NCBI RefSeq assembly: GCF_000292345.1
Contig: NZ_ALOU01000040.1
Location: forward strand, 79,142 to 143,141
DNA length: 64,000 nt
Origin: Cupriavidus sp. BIS7
GTDB taxonomy: Bacteria; Pseudomonadota; Gammaproteobacteria; Burkholderiales; Burkholderiaceae
Direction of reading: 5' to 3'
In this document: positions 1 through 8,623 of the stretch, in pieces
Position numbering within the stretch: position 1 is the stretch's first letter
Layout: the number at the start of each line of letters is the position of its first letter
The notes under the pieces: generated by a model
Told to the model about the DNA's origin: nothing
Databases searched by the model: none
What the model saw: the letters and a program-made list of their open reading frames with translations, nothing else
Position numbers and translations under genes: made by a program

Positions 1-464
1 CCCTGGCATTTGCGGATGTGGTGCTTCTTGCCGTGCCCTACAGCGCGGTGCCCGAACTGGGCCGGCAGAATGACTGGAAGGGCAAGATCGTGCTCGATGC
101 CACCAATGCGATATCACCACGCGATGGCGCGATCGTCGACGAGGCCAAGGCCAACGGCATCGGGGTGACCACCGCCAAGTACCTGCCCGGTGCGCGCATC
201 GTGCGCGTTTTCAACTTTACGAGTGCCGCCACCTTCCAGCGCGAGAGCAATCGCACTGGGTTGCTAATGGCCGTGCCGATGGCCGGCAACGATGCCGCCG
301 CGTTGATGCAGGCGGGCAGGCTGGTACGCGATGCAGGTTTCCAGCCGGTGGTGGTGGGTGGCCTGTCCAGTGCCGACCGTTTCGCGCCGGGCGGCAAGCT
401 GTACCATGTCGAGGGCACGGAAGCGGAGTTCCGCAAGGCCATGGCGCAATATCCCGCGCCATGA
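1..464 (+). CDS. NADPH-dependent F420 reductase-like dinucleotide-binding protein, 3' part
   Basis: The reading frame is open from base 3 to the TGA at 462-464, so the start lies left of the window and 153 residues are visible. The visible part has a hydrophobic strand ending in a VPYSAVP turn, followed by a K-I-V-L-D-A-T-N strand. This order is typical of the second half of the Rossmann fold in F420-reductase / predicted dinucleotide-binding proteins, which bind NADP and reduce small substrates. A conserved VFNF segment follows near the dimer region. The cofactor-binding GxGxxG should lie in the missing N-terminus, so the cofactor cannot be checked. The substrate is unknown. Confidence 0.75.
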   Translation, partial: LAFADVVLLAVPYSAVPELGRQNDWKGKIVLDATNAISPRDGAIVDEAKANGIGVTTAKYLPGARIVRVFNFTSAATFQRESNRTGLLMAVPMAGNDAAALMQAGRLVRDAGFQPVVVGGLSSADRFAPGGKLYHVEGTEAEFRKAMAQYPAP

Positions 465-485
465 CGCGTGGTTCGGCGGCGCCGC

Positions 486-875
486 TCAGCGCCGGTGCCA
501 CTCCATCGCCACCATCGACGGGGCAAAGCCCATCTGGCCGAAGAACGCTGCTTCGGAAGAGCGCGCTGCACGCAGGACCCAGGTGATGTCGGGGTCGTTG
601 CCCATGACATGACGCATCAGCGCGCGGCCAATGCCGCGGCGCCGATGCTGTGGCGCCACCGCGACCATCGAGATATAGCCGTTCGAGATATCGTCGCAGA
701 GCGCGCGTGCAAAGCCGATGACTTCGCCGTTTTCGACGGCCACGGCAACGCGTTGCGAATTGGCGATCAGCTGTGCGAACCGTTCGGGATTGCTGACCCG
801 TTGTTCCCAACCGTTGGCGGCCAGCAAGCGCCGGGCTGCCTCGATTTCTGCGGGCAACGGGTTGCGGATTTCCAT
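486..875 (-). CDS. GNAT family N-acetyltransferase
   Basis: A 129-residue protein with one GNAT fold. The acetyl-CoA binding motif A is visible at residues 72-86, where a V-A-V-A-P strand is followed by Q-H-R-R-R-G-I-G-R-A. The C-terminal FFGQMGF segment (111-117) is the usual strand and helix that close the acceptor site. I chose the ATG at 875 because a GGAGGAG Shine-Dalgarno sits 7 bases upstream. The frame stays open to 1112, but the upstream part is Arg/Ala-rich and has no family similarity. The family transfers acetyl groups from acetyl-CoA to amines; the acceptor cannot be told. It is divergent from amn. Confidence 0.85.
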   Translation of the reverse strand: MEIRNPLPAEIEAARRLLAANGWEQRVSNPERFAQLIANSQRVAVAVENGEVIGFARALCDDISNGYISMVAVAPQHRRRGIGRALMRHVMGNDPDITWVLRAARSSEAAFFGQMGFAPSMVAMEWHRR

Positions 876-1098
876 TGACGACTCCTCCAGCCTGATACCT
901 GCGCACGTGCGCGACCCCGCCAAAGTGGGGGATGCGGCGGCGCTTGCGCCACGAGCGCGCGGATTCCCCGCGCGTTTCGGCGCAGAGTGTAGCGAAGCGA
1001 ATGCCGCCGCGTCAAACAACTTTGCCGGAAACGCACCGGCGTCCGCTGACGCACGCAACGCCTGCACATGGCTCTGTTGTGCACGGGATGCAAGCGGT

Positions 1099-2589
1099 AT
1101 GATGGCTGCCATGAACGCCTCGATCTTCTCTTCCGCCCACCCGGCCGATCAGTTGGCCGAGTTCAACGACGCCGATAGCGCGCTCGCGCGCATCCGCGAA
1201 ATCTATGACAGCTCCGTGGCTTCCGTGCGCGCGCGCTTTGACGCGTTCGCCAAGGGCAAGCCGCTGCCTTCGGCCGCGCACGCGTGCTATCCGTACCTGG
1301 GTATATCGGTCAATCTCGAAACGATGGTGACCGACAGCCGGCCCTCCTGGGGCACGGTGGCCTACCCTGGCGTCTATGGCACGACAGTGACGCGCCCGGA
1401 CCTGCTGTGCGACTACTATCGCGACCAGATCGAACGCCTGATGCGCTATCACCGCGTGCCGGTGGTCGTCGGGTTGTCGCGCCGGCCGATCCCGCTGCCA
1501 TTCGTGATCGAAGCGTCGACCACCGATATCAGCTACACGCAGGCGCGCGAACTCGAGGCCTCGTTCGTGTTGCCCGAACTGAGCCGCATCGACGATTCGA
1601 TTGCCAACGGCACGTTCGAGCCGACTCCGGGCGAGGCGTGGCCGCTGTCGCTGTTCTCGGCCGAGCGCGTGGATCTGGCACTGCAGCGGCTGTATCACTA
1701 CACGGGCACGGCGCCACATCATTTTCAGCGCTTTGTCCTGTTTACGAACTACCAGCGCTATGTCGACGAGTTCATCACGCTGGGCCGCTCGCTGATGGCC
1801 GGTGACGGCGGCGATGGCTACGTGAGCTTTGTCGAACCTGGCGACGTGATTCAGCAGCTTGGTGCAGCGGAGCCCGACGACGCAACGCGCCCGCGCGCGC
1901 TGCCGCAAATGCCGGCCTACCACCTCGTGCGCGAGGACGGGCTCGGTGTCACGCTGGTCAATATCGGCGTGGGGCCATCCAACGCGAAAACGATGACCGA
2001 CCACCTCGCGGTGCTGCGGCCGCATTGCTGGCTGATGGTGGGGCACTGCGGAGGACTGCGTCGCTCGCAACAGCTTGGCGACTACGTGCTGGCGCACGCG
2101 TACGTGCGAGATGACCACGTGCTCGACCACGACCTGCCGCCGTGGGTGCCTGTGCCGCCTATCGCGGAGATCCAGGTGGCACTGCAGGAAGCCGTGGCAC
2201 GCGTGACGGGCTTGTCTGGCACCGAGATGAAGACGCGCATGCGCACCGGCACGGTGGTATCCACAGATGACCGCAACTGGGAGCTGAAGTCAAAGGCCCT
2301 ATACGCCCGCTTCAACCAGTCGCGCGCGATTGCCATCGATATGGAGAGCGCGGCAGTGGCCGCCAACGGATTCCGCCTGCGCGTGCCCTACGGTACGTTG
2401 CTGTGCGTATCCGACAAGCCGCTGCATGGCGAGCTCAAGCTGCGAGGCATGGCCAATGCGTTCTATCGGCAACGCGTGAGCCAGCACATGACCATCGGCC
2501 TGGAGGCGGTTCGGATCCTGCGCGAAAACGGTGTCGAGCAACTGCACTCGCGAAAGCTGCGCAGCTTCGACGAACCGGCGTTCCGGTAA
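1099..2589 (+). CDS. amn: AMP nucleosidase
   Basis: About 496 residues, against 484 in E. coli Amn, and similar over the whole length. The enzyme hydrolyses AMP to adenine and ribose-5-phosphate in the cytoplasm and so helps set adenylate levels. The N-terminal AMP-nucleosidase domain fills roughly residues 15-190. The C-terminal nucleoside-phosphorylase domain carries the V-G-H-C-G-G-L-R loop near 310 and the I-D-M-E-S-A-A-V-A substrate-binding motif near 410, followed by C-V-S-D-K-P. The start is uncertain: in-frame ATGs at 1099, 1102 and 1111 are all plausible and none has a strong ribosome site. The frame runs open further upstream but overlaps the divergent GNAT gene. Confidence 0.93.
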   Translation: MMAAMNASIFSSAHPADQLAEFNDADSALARIREIYDSSVASVRARFDAFAKGKPLPSAAHACYPYLGISVNLETMVTDSRPSWGTVAYPGVYGTTVTRPDLLCDYYRDQIERLMRYHRVPVVVGLSRRPIPLPFVIEASTTDISYTQARELEASFVLPELSRIDDSIANGTFEPTPGEAWPLSLFSAERVDLALQRLYHYTGTAPHHFQRFVLFTNYQRYVDEFITLGRSLMAGDGGDGYVSFVEPGDVIQQLGAAEPDDATRPRALPQMPAYHLVREDGLGVTLVNIGVGPSNAKTMTDHLAVLRPHCWLMVGHCGGLRRSQQLGDYVLAHAYVRDDHVLDHDLPPWVPVPPIAEIQVALQEAVARVTGLSGTEMKTRMRTGTVVSTDDRNWELKSKALYARFNQSRAIAIDMESAAVAANGFRLRVPYGTLLCVSDKPLHGELKLRGMANAFYRQRVSQHMTIGLEAVRILRENGVEQLHSRKLRSFDEPAFR

Positions 2590-2616
2590 TCTCTTCCCAG
2601 AACGAAAAAAAGCGCG

Positions 2617-2644
2617 AAAAAAAGCGCGCGGGATCGCCGCGCGC
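2617..2644 (-). terminator. Rho-independent terminator after ompW
   Basis: Read on the minus strand, an 8-bp perfect stem (arms 2624-2631 and 2637-2644, 5-base loop) is followed by seven T. A second CGCG plus seven T follows directly at 2604-2616. It lies 60 bases past the ompW stop and also faces the end of the convergent amn gene. Confidence 0.8.
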
Positions 2645-2704
2645 ATGGAAGCGGAATGGGCCGTGTCAGCCCAACCGTGTGACAAGGAGGAGAAAGCGTG
2701 TGGC

Positions 2705-3367
2705 TTAGAAGCGGTAGCCGACGCCCGCGCTGAACAGCCACGGATCGAGTTGCACCGACGATACCTTTGCGCCGGTCGAGTTCGCGTAGACGTTGCTCGA
2801 GATCCAGACCTTCTTGACGTCGACGTTGAGGAACCAGTTCTTGGTTACCTTGTAGTCCATGCCGATCTGCAGGGCAGGACCCACGCTCCAGCGGTCGAGA
2901 CCAAGCGTGCCGCCGGCGATGTCCGCGCCCCAGATGCGCGTGACGTTCACACCGGCGCCCACATAGGGGCGGAACGTGCCGTTGGGGATGAAGTGGTACT
3001 GCAGCAGCAGGCTCGGCGGCAGATGGCTGAACGAGCCGATCTTCGCGCCATCCAGGCGGACATCCTGCTTCTGCGGAATCGTCAGCACCAGTTCGGCCGC
3101 AATGTTCGGCACGATGAAGTACGTGACGTCGACTTCGGGAATCCACTTGTTGTTGACGCTGATGCGGTCGGATGCGCCGACACCGCCGATCGGGTCGGAC
3201 TTGTTGTCCATGTTCAGGAACGTGCCGCGCAGGCGGACCATCCAGTTGCCCTGCGTTTCATCGGCGGCCATGGCCGGTGCCGAGAGCGTACCGATCGTTG
3301 CGGCGGCGAGCGCCGTGCAGATGGACGAAGCGAGGGTCTTGCGGCGAAGAGAGAAGAGAGTAGTCAT
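2705..3367 (-). CDS. ompW: OmpW family outer membrane protein
   Basis: A 220-residue protein with a signal peptide of about 34 residues (positive start, Ala-rich core, A-M-A before ADETQ). The mature part alternates hydrophobic and polar residues, as expected for an eight-stranded beta barrel. It ends in aromatic Phe after G-V-G-Y-R, the usual signal for outer membrane insertion. OmpW proteins form narrow barrels with a hydrophobic channel, linked to passage of small hydrophobic molecules and to iron or oxygen responses. The start at 3367 is chosen because the signal peptide begins there. It is convergent with amn and has its own terminator. Confidence 0.9.
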   Translation of the reverse strand: MTTLFSLRRKTLASSICTALAAATIGTLSAPAMAADETQGNWMVRLRGTFLNMDNKSDPIGGVGASDRISVNNKWIPEVDVTYFIVPNIAAELVLTIPQKQDVRLDGAKIGSFSHLPPSLLLQYHFIPNGTFRPYVGAGVNVTRIWGADIAGGTLGLDRWSVGPALQIGMDYKVTKNWFLNVDVKKVWISSNVYANSTGAKVSSVQLDPWLFSAGVGYRF

Positions 3368-3534
3368 ATTGGACAAGCACTTGACATCGAAAAAGTGCGC
3401 CCAGTGTGTCTTGCGGTGTCCCGCCAGACCTTGATGCAAAGCAACTGCGAATCACCCCTCACTACGAAGGGTCAATGACCGTCGCCTGTGCGCGACAGGC
3501 TGATGCGAAGTGCGACAGTGTTTGCGCTGACTCA

Positions 3535-3852
<318 letters not shown>

Positions 3853-4057
3853 TCAGAAGACGCGCAGGCGTCAACCGTGAATTAACGCCGAAATCGGCAA
3901 ACGTGAGCATATGTAGCGGCCGGACTTCCGACCAATGGATGAATCCTGGTCCGCTATGTGGGCTTGCGCTCAGTCCTCTGGCTGGTATTGCATCCGCCGC
4001 ATCGCGCCTAGTCTGATTGTGGGAACGGGACCATAACCACAAACAGAGGGGATCATC

Positions 4058-5446
4058 ATGCGGACACGTACGTGGGCCACGTGGCTTGCCTGTGGGGCGA
4101 TTGCATTGCTGATGGCGGCATGCGGTGGCGGAGGCGGCGGTTCGGGTTCCGGCACGGCGCCCACTGGCAGCGGCGGCAGTGGCACGGGTAGCGGTGCCGG
4201 TGGCACGGCGGCGGTGGCGAAGTCCTATACGCTGGTGATGAACCAGACCTCGGGCAAGGTCAGCGTAGGCAATTCGATCTCTCTGACTGCATCAGTGGTT
4301 GACGATCTCGGCAACGATGTCACGGGATCGACCAGTTTTGCGTGGTCCACCTCGAACGTTTCAATCGCGGCGGTTGCGGCCGGTACTGTCCCGGGCAGTG
4401 CGGTGGTGACCGGCGTAGGCACCGGTACTGCCACCATCAGCGTGGTGGCGACCGTGACCGGCGCCAACAATGCCACGACGGTCCTTCCGCAGGCGTCGGC
4501 ATCGATCACGGTAGTGGCGCCTGGGACAACGACGTACAGCCTTGCATTGCCCTATCCCTCGCTATCGATGACCAATGGGCAGACGCTGCCCGTGACGGCA
4601 TCGCTGATCGACAGCGATGGCGCCGACCGCTCGGCAATCGCTACCGGATGGACGTGGCTCAGCAGCACGTCGGCGGTGCAGGCGACAGGAACGTCGAATG
4701 TCGGCACGCTGCTCGGCGTCAATGCAGGCAGTGCCGTTGCGTTGTCGGTGGTCAGTGTCCAGGTCACCGCACCTGATGGCAGCACGCTGACCGGCGCGTT
4801 CCCGGTGTCCGTGTTCCCGGCGGGCACGGCGAGCTACCGGCTCGTGCTGTCGCAGAACGGCGCGCAGATCAATGCGCTGAACGTGCTCAACGGCCATCCG
4901 CAGACCTATAACTCGCAGGTGGTACGCAACGATGGCACCGATTCAACTGCGGATTTCACCGGCCTGTGGACCTTCACGACGACGTCGCCCACGCTGGCAG
5001 TGTTGCCGGATTCGTCGACGCGCATCACCACGGTAAGCACCAGCCGCGCGAACGGTGCATCGCCGCTGCAGAGCATACTGGCCGAAATGGCCGGCAGCCT
5101 GACGCTGAGCGCCAAGCCGCGCGCCAGCCTGTTTGTCACCGAACAACCGACCTGGGCACTGGCCTACAACGGCCCGCAGCCACTGGTGGTGATGCGCGTG
5201 GCCGGCGTGACGACGATCGCCGTGCAACTGTTGCATCGCGGTGTTGACGAGGGCATCACGGGGTGCGGAAGCAGCTGGGCGTGGTCGACATCGAGCGGCA
5301 ATATCGTGCTCACGCAGTCACCGCTCGCGCCCAACTCGGCGTCGATCATGCCGACGGCAACCGGCGCCTTCACGGTCACGGCAACATGCACTGCCGGCAC
5401 CGAGGCCATGCCGCTTTCGATCACGATTCCGGGCACGGCACAGTAG
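4058..5446 (+). CDS. Ig-like repeat lipoprotein, function unknown
   Basis: A 462-residue predicted lipoprotein. Residues 1-21 form a signal peptide ending in a lipobox with Cys22 as the acylated residue. A Gly/Ser-rich linker follows to about residue 48. The rest consists of repeated Ser/Thr/Val-rich beta-sandwich segments with the S-W-S-T-S-N and G-T-A-T-I-S-V patterns of bacterial Ig-like (Big_2-type) domains. Such proteins are usually anchored in the outer membrane and exposed on the surface or in the periplasm. A clear Shine-Dalgarno (AGAGGGG) precedes the ATG. No enzymatic motif is visible. No gene partner is apparent, since its right neighbour is convergent. Confidence 0.75.
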   Translation: MRTRTWATWLACGAIALLMAACGGGGGGSGSGTAPTGSGGSGTGSGAGGTAAVAKSYTLVMNQTSGKVSVGNSISLTASVVDDLGNDVTGSTSFAWSTSNVSIAAVAAGTVPGSAVVTGVGTGTATISVVATVTGANNATTVLPQASASITVVAPGTTTYSLALPYPSLSMTNGQTLPVTASLIDSDGADRSAIATGWTWLSSTSAVQATGTSNVGTLLGVNAGSAVALSVVSVQVTAPDGSTLTGAFPVSVFPAGTASYRLVLSQNGAQINALNVLNGHPQTYNSQVVRNDGTDSTADFTGLWTFTTTSPTLAVLPDSSTRITTVSTSRANGASPLQSILAEMAGSLTLSAKPRASLFVTEQPTWALAYNGPQPLVVMRVAGVTTIAVQLLHRGVDEGITGCGSSWAWSTSSGNIVLTQSPLAPNSASIMPTATGAFTVTATCTAGTEAMPLSITIPGTAQ

Positions 5447-5460
5447 CCGGCGATTCACGG

Positions 5461-5669
5461 GCGTACCCGTTTCTGCGTACGGCTCGCATGCTTCGGTCTG
5501 CTCCCCTCTCCCGCGTGCGGGAGAGGGGCCGGGGGAGAGGGCCAGGCGGCTCTCAATGCGACAGGTCGCGATTTAGACCGCTTTTCCCTCTCCCCCAGCC
5601 CCTCTCCCATTTCATGGGAGAGGGGAGCGCAGAACAGTGTCTCGGGCAAAAGCGTACCCGTTTCTGCGT
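5461..5669. repeat. 18-bp direct repeat flanking a REP-like element
   Basis: The same 18 bases (GCGTACCCGTTTCTGCGT) occur at 5461-5478 and 5652-5669, one on each side of the REP-like element at 5500-5628. The layout resembles a target duplication or a local segmental duplication. The repeat itself has no recognisable coding or regulatory meaning. Confidence 0.7.
5500..5628. repeat. REP-like palindromic element, copy 1
   Basis: Two hairpins face each other. The left arm (5500-5528) has stem CTCCCCTCTCCC with a CGTG-type tip; the right (5599-5628) has the same stem with an ATTTCAT tip. The middle carries G-rich and C-rich runs that can also pair. The reverse complement of the same architecture recurs at 13773-13897. 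Both copies lie between convergent genes, so they may act as bidirectional terminators. Apart from this the 298-base gap after the lipoprotein gene holds only the flanking direct repeat and the feo terminator. Confidence 0.85.
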
Positions 5670-5692
5670 GCCCGCTCACCTGCGCCACAAAC

Positions 5693-5719
5693 AAAAACGG
5701 CGGCCCCGAAGGACCGCCG
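5693..5719 (-). terminator. Rho-independent terminator of the feo operon
   Basis: On the minus strand a GC-rich hairpin (about 10 bp stem with one mismatch, TTCG tetraloop) is followed by TTTTTGTTTG. It lies 26 bases past the stop of the small gene that ends the feo operon. Confidence 0.8.
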
Positions 5720-5744
5720 TCATCCACCAGCATCGATCACGCCA

Positions 5745-6071
5745 TCAGGACTTGCGCACGAACGTGATGACCTGCTCGTTTGCGGAACCCGAGCCGGAAT
5801 TGCCCGTGGAAGCCGAAGTATTCGACCCACACGTGCCGCAGCCACTATTCGTGTCGCACCCCGTGGCACAGCCAGCCGCCGCCTCGCGCGGTGTCATCCG
5901 GCGCGCCAGCCAGCCGCGCCAGCCCTGCGCCGACGCACCGCCCAGCGATGCCGCCAGCCCGGCTTTCACGCGCTCGCGCGTGCGCGGCATGTAGCGGGCT
6001 GCCACATGCACGGCGCAGGCCACCACGATCAGCGGGACCAGTAGCGATTCAAAGGCGTGATAGAGCGTCAT
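5745..6071 (-). CDS. Small Cys-rich membrane protein of the feo operon (DUF6587-like)
   Basis: A 108-residue protein with one N-terminal membrane segment (about 8-26), a basic Arg-rich stretch and a cysteine cluster at 68, 72, 78 and 81 in a Gly/Ser-rich tail. It begins 15 bases past the feoB stop, so it is almost certainly co-transcribed. I recall small proteins of this shape (DUF6587) at the end of feo operons in Beta- and Gammaproteobacteria, but the family assignment is from memory. The four cysteines could hold an Fe-S cluster or iron, in the way FeoC is thought to serve FeoB. No FeoC-type winged helix is present. Confidence 0.7.
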   Translation of the reverse strand: MTLYHAFESLLVPLIVVACAVHVAARYMPRTRERVKAGLAASLGGASAQGWRGWLARRMTPREAAAGCATGCDTNSGCGTCGSNTSASTGNSGSGSANEQVITFVRKS

Positions 6072-6086
6072 GGCTTCTTTGTCCGA

Positions 6087-7946
6087 TCAGCTGAACATCA
6101 GTGCCACACGGTAGGTGATGAACGACGCGATGTAGGCCAGCCCTGCCAGATAGGCGGCCGAAGCGGCCATCACTTTCCAGGAGTTGGTTTCGCGGCGGAT
6201 CACGGCGAGCGTGGAAATGCACTGCGGCGCGAACACGTACCACGCCAGCAGCGACAACGCGGTGGCCAGCGGCCACTGCGCGGCGATCATCGGGGCGAGC
6301 TGCGTGGCCACGGCGTCATCGCTGCCGGACAGCGCGTAGACCGTTGCCAGTGCGCCCACGGCCACCTCGCGCGCGGCCAGGCCGGGCACGAGGGCGATGC
6401 AGATCTGCCAGTTGAAGCCGATCGGCGCGAATACGTGCTCAAGCGCGCGGCCGATCATGCCTGCGAAGCTGTAGTCGATCGGGGGCATCGTGGCGCCTTC
6501 GGGCGGCGACGGGAACGTCGCCAGGAACCACAGCAGCACCGTCAGCGTCAGGATCACGCGGCCAACGCGCGACAGGAAGATGCGGGCGCGCTCCCACAGG
6601 CCGATGGCGATATCGCGCGGATTCGGCACCCGGTACGACGGCAGTTCCATCAGCAGCGGATGGTCGGTGCGGTCGCGGCGGAACCACTTGAGCACAAACG
6701 CCACCGCCAGCGCACTGACGATGCCCGCCACATAGAGCGCGAACAGCACCAGGCCCTGCAGGTTGAACAGGCCGGCGACCGTGCGCTGGGGGATGAACGC
6801 CGCAATCAGCAGTGCATACACGGGCAGGCGCGCCGAGCAGGTCATCAGCGGTGCGACGAGGATCGTCGTCAGCCGGTCGCGCGGGTCCTGGATTGTCCGC
6901 GTGGCCATGATGCCGGGGATCGCACATGCAAAGCTCGACAGCAGCGGAATGAACGAGCGGCCAGACAGGCCCGCGCTCATCATCAGCCGGTCCAGCAGAA
7001 ACGCGGCACGTGGCAGATAGCCCGATTCCTCGAGCGTCAGGATGAACAGGAACAGGATCAGGATCTGCGGCAGGAACACGATCACGCTGCCCAGACCCGC
7101 AATCAGGCCATCGACAACCAGGCTCTTGAGCATGCCCTCGGGCATCAGGGTGCCGACGAGTTCGCCGAGCCAGTGCACGCCGCCCGCGATGCCGTCCATC
7201 ACTGGGGCCGCCCACGAGAACACCGCCTGGAACATGAAGAACAGCAGCACTGCCAGAATGGCCAGGCCGAACACCGGATGCAGCACGATGCGGTCGAGCC
7301 GGTCGTCGATGCGCGCGGTGCGCGTGGGCATCGATACGGCGATGCTCAGCAGGCGCTTGACCTCGGCATGGGTGTCCAGCTCGGACACGCCTTCCAGCGG
7401 CTGGGCCGGCGGTGCGGGTGGCAGCGCGTCGTCGAACATCCTGATCAGGGATGCCGCGCCGTCGTGCCTGACGGCCACGGTCTGCACCACCGGCACGCCC
7501 AGCGCGCGCGACAGTGCATCCCGATCGATCTTGATGCCTCGCCGCGCGGCCGCATCGCTCATATTGAGCACGACCACCATCGGCAGCCCCAGGCGGCGCA
7601 ACTCCAGCACGAACCGTAGGTGCAGGCGCAGGTTGGTGGCATCGACCACGGAGACGAGCAGGTCGGGCCGCGCCTCGCCGGGGCGCTGGCCCATGCAGAC
7701 CTCGCGCGTAATGGCTTCGTCAAGGCTGGCCGAGTGCAGGCTGTAGGCGCCCGGGAGATCCAGGATGCGTACCGTTCGGCCGGCCGGCGAGATGAACTGG
7801 CCTTCCTTGCGCTCGACGGTGACGCCCGCGTAGTTGGCCACCTTCTGGCGGCTGCCTGTAAGCCGGTTGAACAGTGCGGTCTTGCCGCAATTGGGATTGC
7901 CTACCAGCGCGATGCGCAGGGCGGAGGGATTCTGGGCGACGGACAT
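6087..7946 (-). CDS. feoB: Ferrous iron transporter FeoB
   Basis: A 619-residue inner membrane GTPase permease for Fe2+. The G domain at the N-terminus shows G1 at 16-23 (G-N-P-N-C-G-K-T), the G3 DLPG at 63-66 and the G4 N-M-S-D at 128-131. Two Gate-type membrane blocks follow. The protein is shorter than the 773 residues of E. coli FeoB because the C-terminal cytoplasmic part is reduced, as in many Betaproteobacteria. The ATG at 7946 is chosen because it places G1 at the usual distance; the frame is open upstream into feoA. It follows feoA by 22 bases and precedes the Cys-rich gene. Confidence 0.95.
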   Translation of the reverse strand: MSVAQNPSALRIALVGNPNCGKTALFNRLTGSRQKVANYAGVTVERKEGQFISPAGRTVRILDLPGAYSLHSASLDEAITREVCMGQRPGEARPDLLVSVVDATNLRLHLRFVLELRRLGLPMVVVLNMSDAAARRGIKIDRDALSRALGVPVVQTVAVRHDGAASLIRMFDDALPPAPPAQPLEGVSELDTHAEVKRLLSIAVSMPTRTARIDDRLDRIVLHPVFGLAILAVLLFFMFQAVFSWAAPVMDGIAGGVHWLGELVGTLMPEGMLKSLVVDGLIAGLGSVIVFLPQILILFLFILTLEESGYLPRAAFLLDRLMMSAGLSGRSFIPLLSSFACAIPGIMATRTIQDPRDRLTTILVAPLMTCSARLPVYALLIAAFIPQRTVAGLFNLQGLVLFALYVAGIVSALAVAFVLKWFRRDRTDHPLLMELPSYRVPNPRDIAIGLWERARIFLSRVGRVILTLTVLLWFLATFPSPPEGATMPPIDYSFAGMIGRALEHVFAPIGFNWQICIALVPGLAAREVAVGALATVYALSGSDDAVATQLAPMIAAQWPLATALSLLAWYVFAPQCISTLAVIRRETNSWKVMAASAAYLAGLAYIASFITYRVALMFS

Positions 7947-7968
7947 GATGGTTCGGAGGTCCTGGCCT

Positions 7969-8271
7969 TCAGGCGATACGCTGGGATGGCGGCGCGTCGG
8001 CGTCGATCTCGGGCGCGATGCTCGTGACGGTGGCGCTGAGCACTTCCACGGTGATGCGGGCCGCTTCCGCGCGGCGCAGCGCGAAGCGCGTATAGCCAAC
8101 CTGTGCTACCAGCGGGTCCTTGCCGAACGGGCCGACGGCAATGATCTGCACTTCCTCGCCAGGCACGAAGCCCAGGTCACGCAGGCGGCGGGCAACAGGA
8201 TCGTTCGCGAACTCGTCATTCACGGATTTCACGACGGCGGCCGTGCGCCGGGGCAGTTCTGACAACCGCAT
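7969..8271 (-). CDS. feoA: Ferrous iron transport protein FeoA
   Basis: A 100-residue cytoplasmic protein with the single SH3-like FeoA domain. The R-L-R-D-L-G-F-V-P-G-E-E-V motif is visible around residues 28-41, and a second strand set ends in R-F-A-L-R-R-A-E-A. FeoA binds FeoB and is needed for full Fe2+ uptake. It is the first gene of the operon feoA-feoB-Cys-rich protein. A possible Fur site lies about 65 bases upstream, consistent with iron control. Confidence 0.93.
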   Translation of the reverse strand: MRLSELPRRTAAVVKSVNDEFANDPVARRLRDLGFVPGEEVQIIAVGPFGKDPLVAQVGYTRFALRRAEAARITVEVLSATVTSIAPEIDADAPPSQRIA

Positions 8272-8334
8272 ATGCTTCCAGTCCAGGGGGCGGGATTAGC
8301 GCCACGCGGCAAGGCAAGAACCTGCCGGGTACGT

Positions 8335-8359
8335 AAATAGAAATCGTTCTCGATTGTAT
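8335..8359 (-). promoter_or_regulatory. Candidate Fur box upstream of feoA
   Basis: Read on the minus strand the segment gives ATCGAGAACGATTTCTATTT, close to the proteobacterial Fur pattern (GAGAATnATTCTCATTT type). It lies about 65-90 bases before the feoA start, within an AT-rich stretch. The match is imperfect and the call rests partly on context. Confidence 0.5.
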
Positions 8360-8585
8360 AGCATTCGCGGAAGTTTGGCGCTTTTACGGTGAAGACGAGG
8401 GGGGGATTGCGCACAGATCGAGGACCGGGCCGCGACGATCGGCAACGGCCGCCGTGGGGGGCGTGTCCAGGCGCTCAGGAAAACCCCCACTTATGTTCCG
8501 AATAACACATTTGCGGTATTGGTTACCGTGCAGGCCCGGCGATAAGCTGCAAGCACGCTGAACACCCCGTTCCACGCGTACTTCT

Positions 8586-8617
8586 AGCCACTGGCTTCGG
8601 CCAGTGGCTCTTTCTTT
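8586..8617 (+). terminator. Orphan plus-strand terminator, possible sRNA end
   Basis: A perfect 9-bp stem (8586-8594 with 8601-8609) with a CTTCGG loop is followed on the plus strand by CTTTCTTT. No plus-strand gene ends here: the nearest genes, feoA and the LysR gene, are both on the minus strand. On the minus strand there is no T run. A weak promoter-like pair (TTGGTT / GATAAG) lies about 50-75 bases upstream. The 352-base gap 8272-8623 holds otherwise only the Fur-like site. Confidence 0.55.
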
Positions 8618-8623
8618 GCGCGG

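Noticed and set aside
5461..5669. Insertion sequence flanked by an 18-bp direct repeat
   Set aside because: The 173 bases in between hold only REP-like hairpins and no transposase; an IS is not supported.
6057..7619. A 520-codon plus-strand frame opposite feoB
   Set aside because: Shadow of feoB; the translation is His/Gln/Arg-rich and has no start signal.
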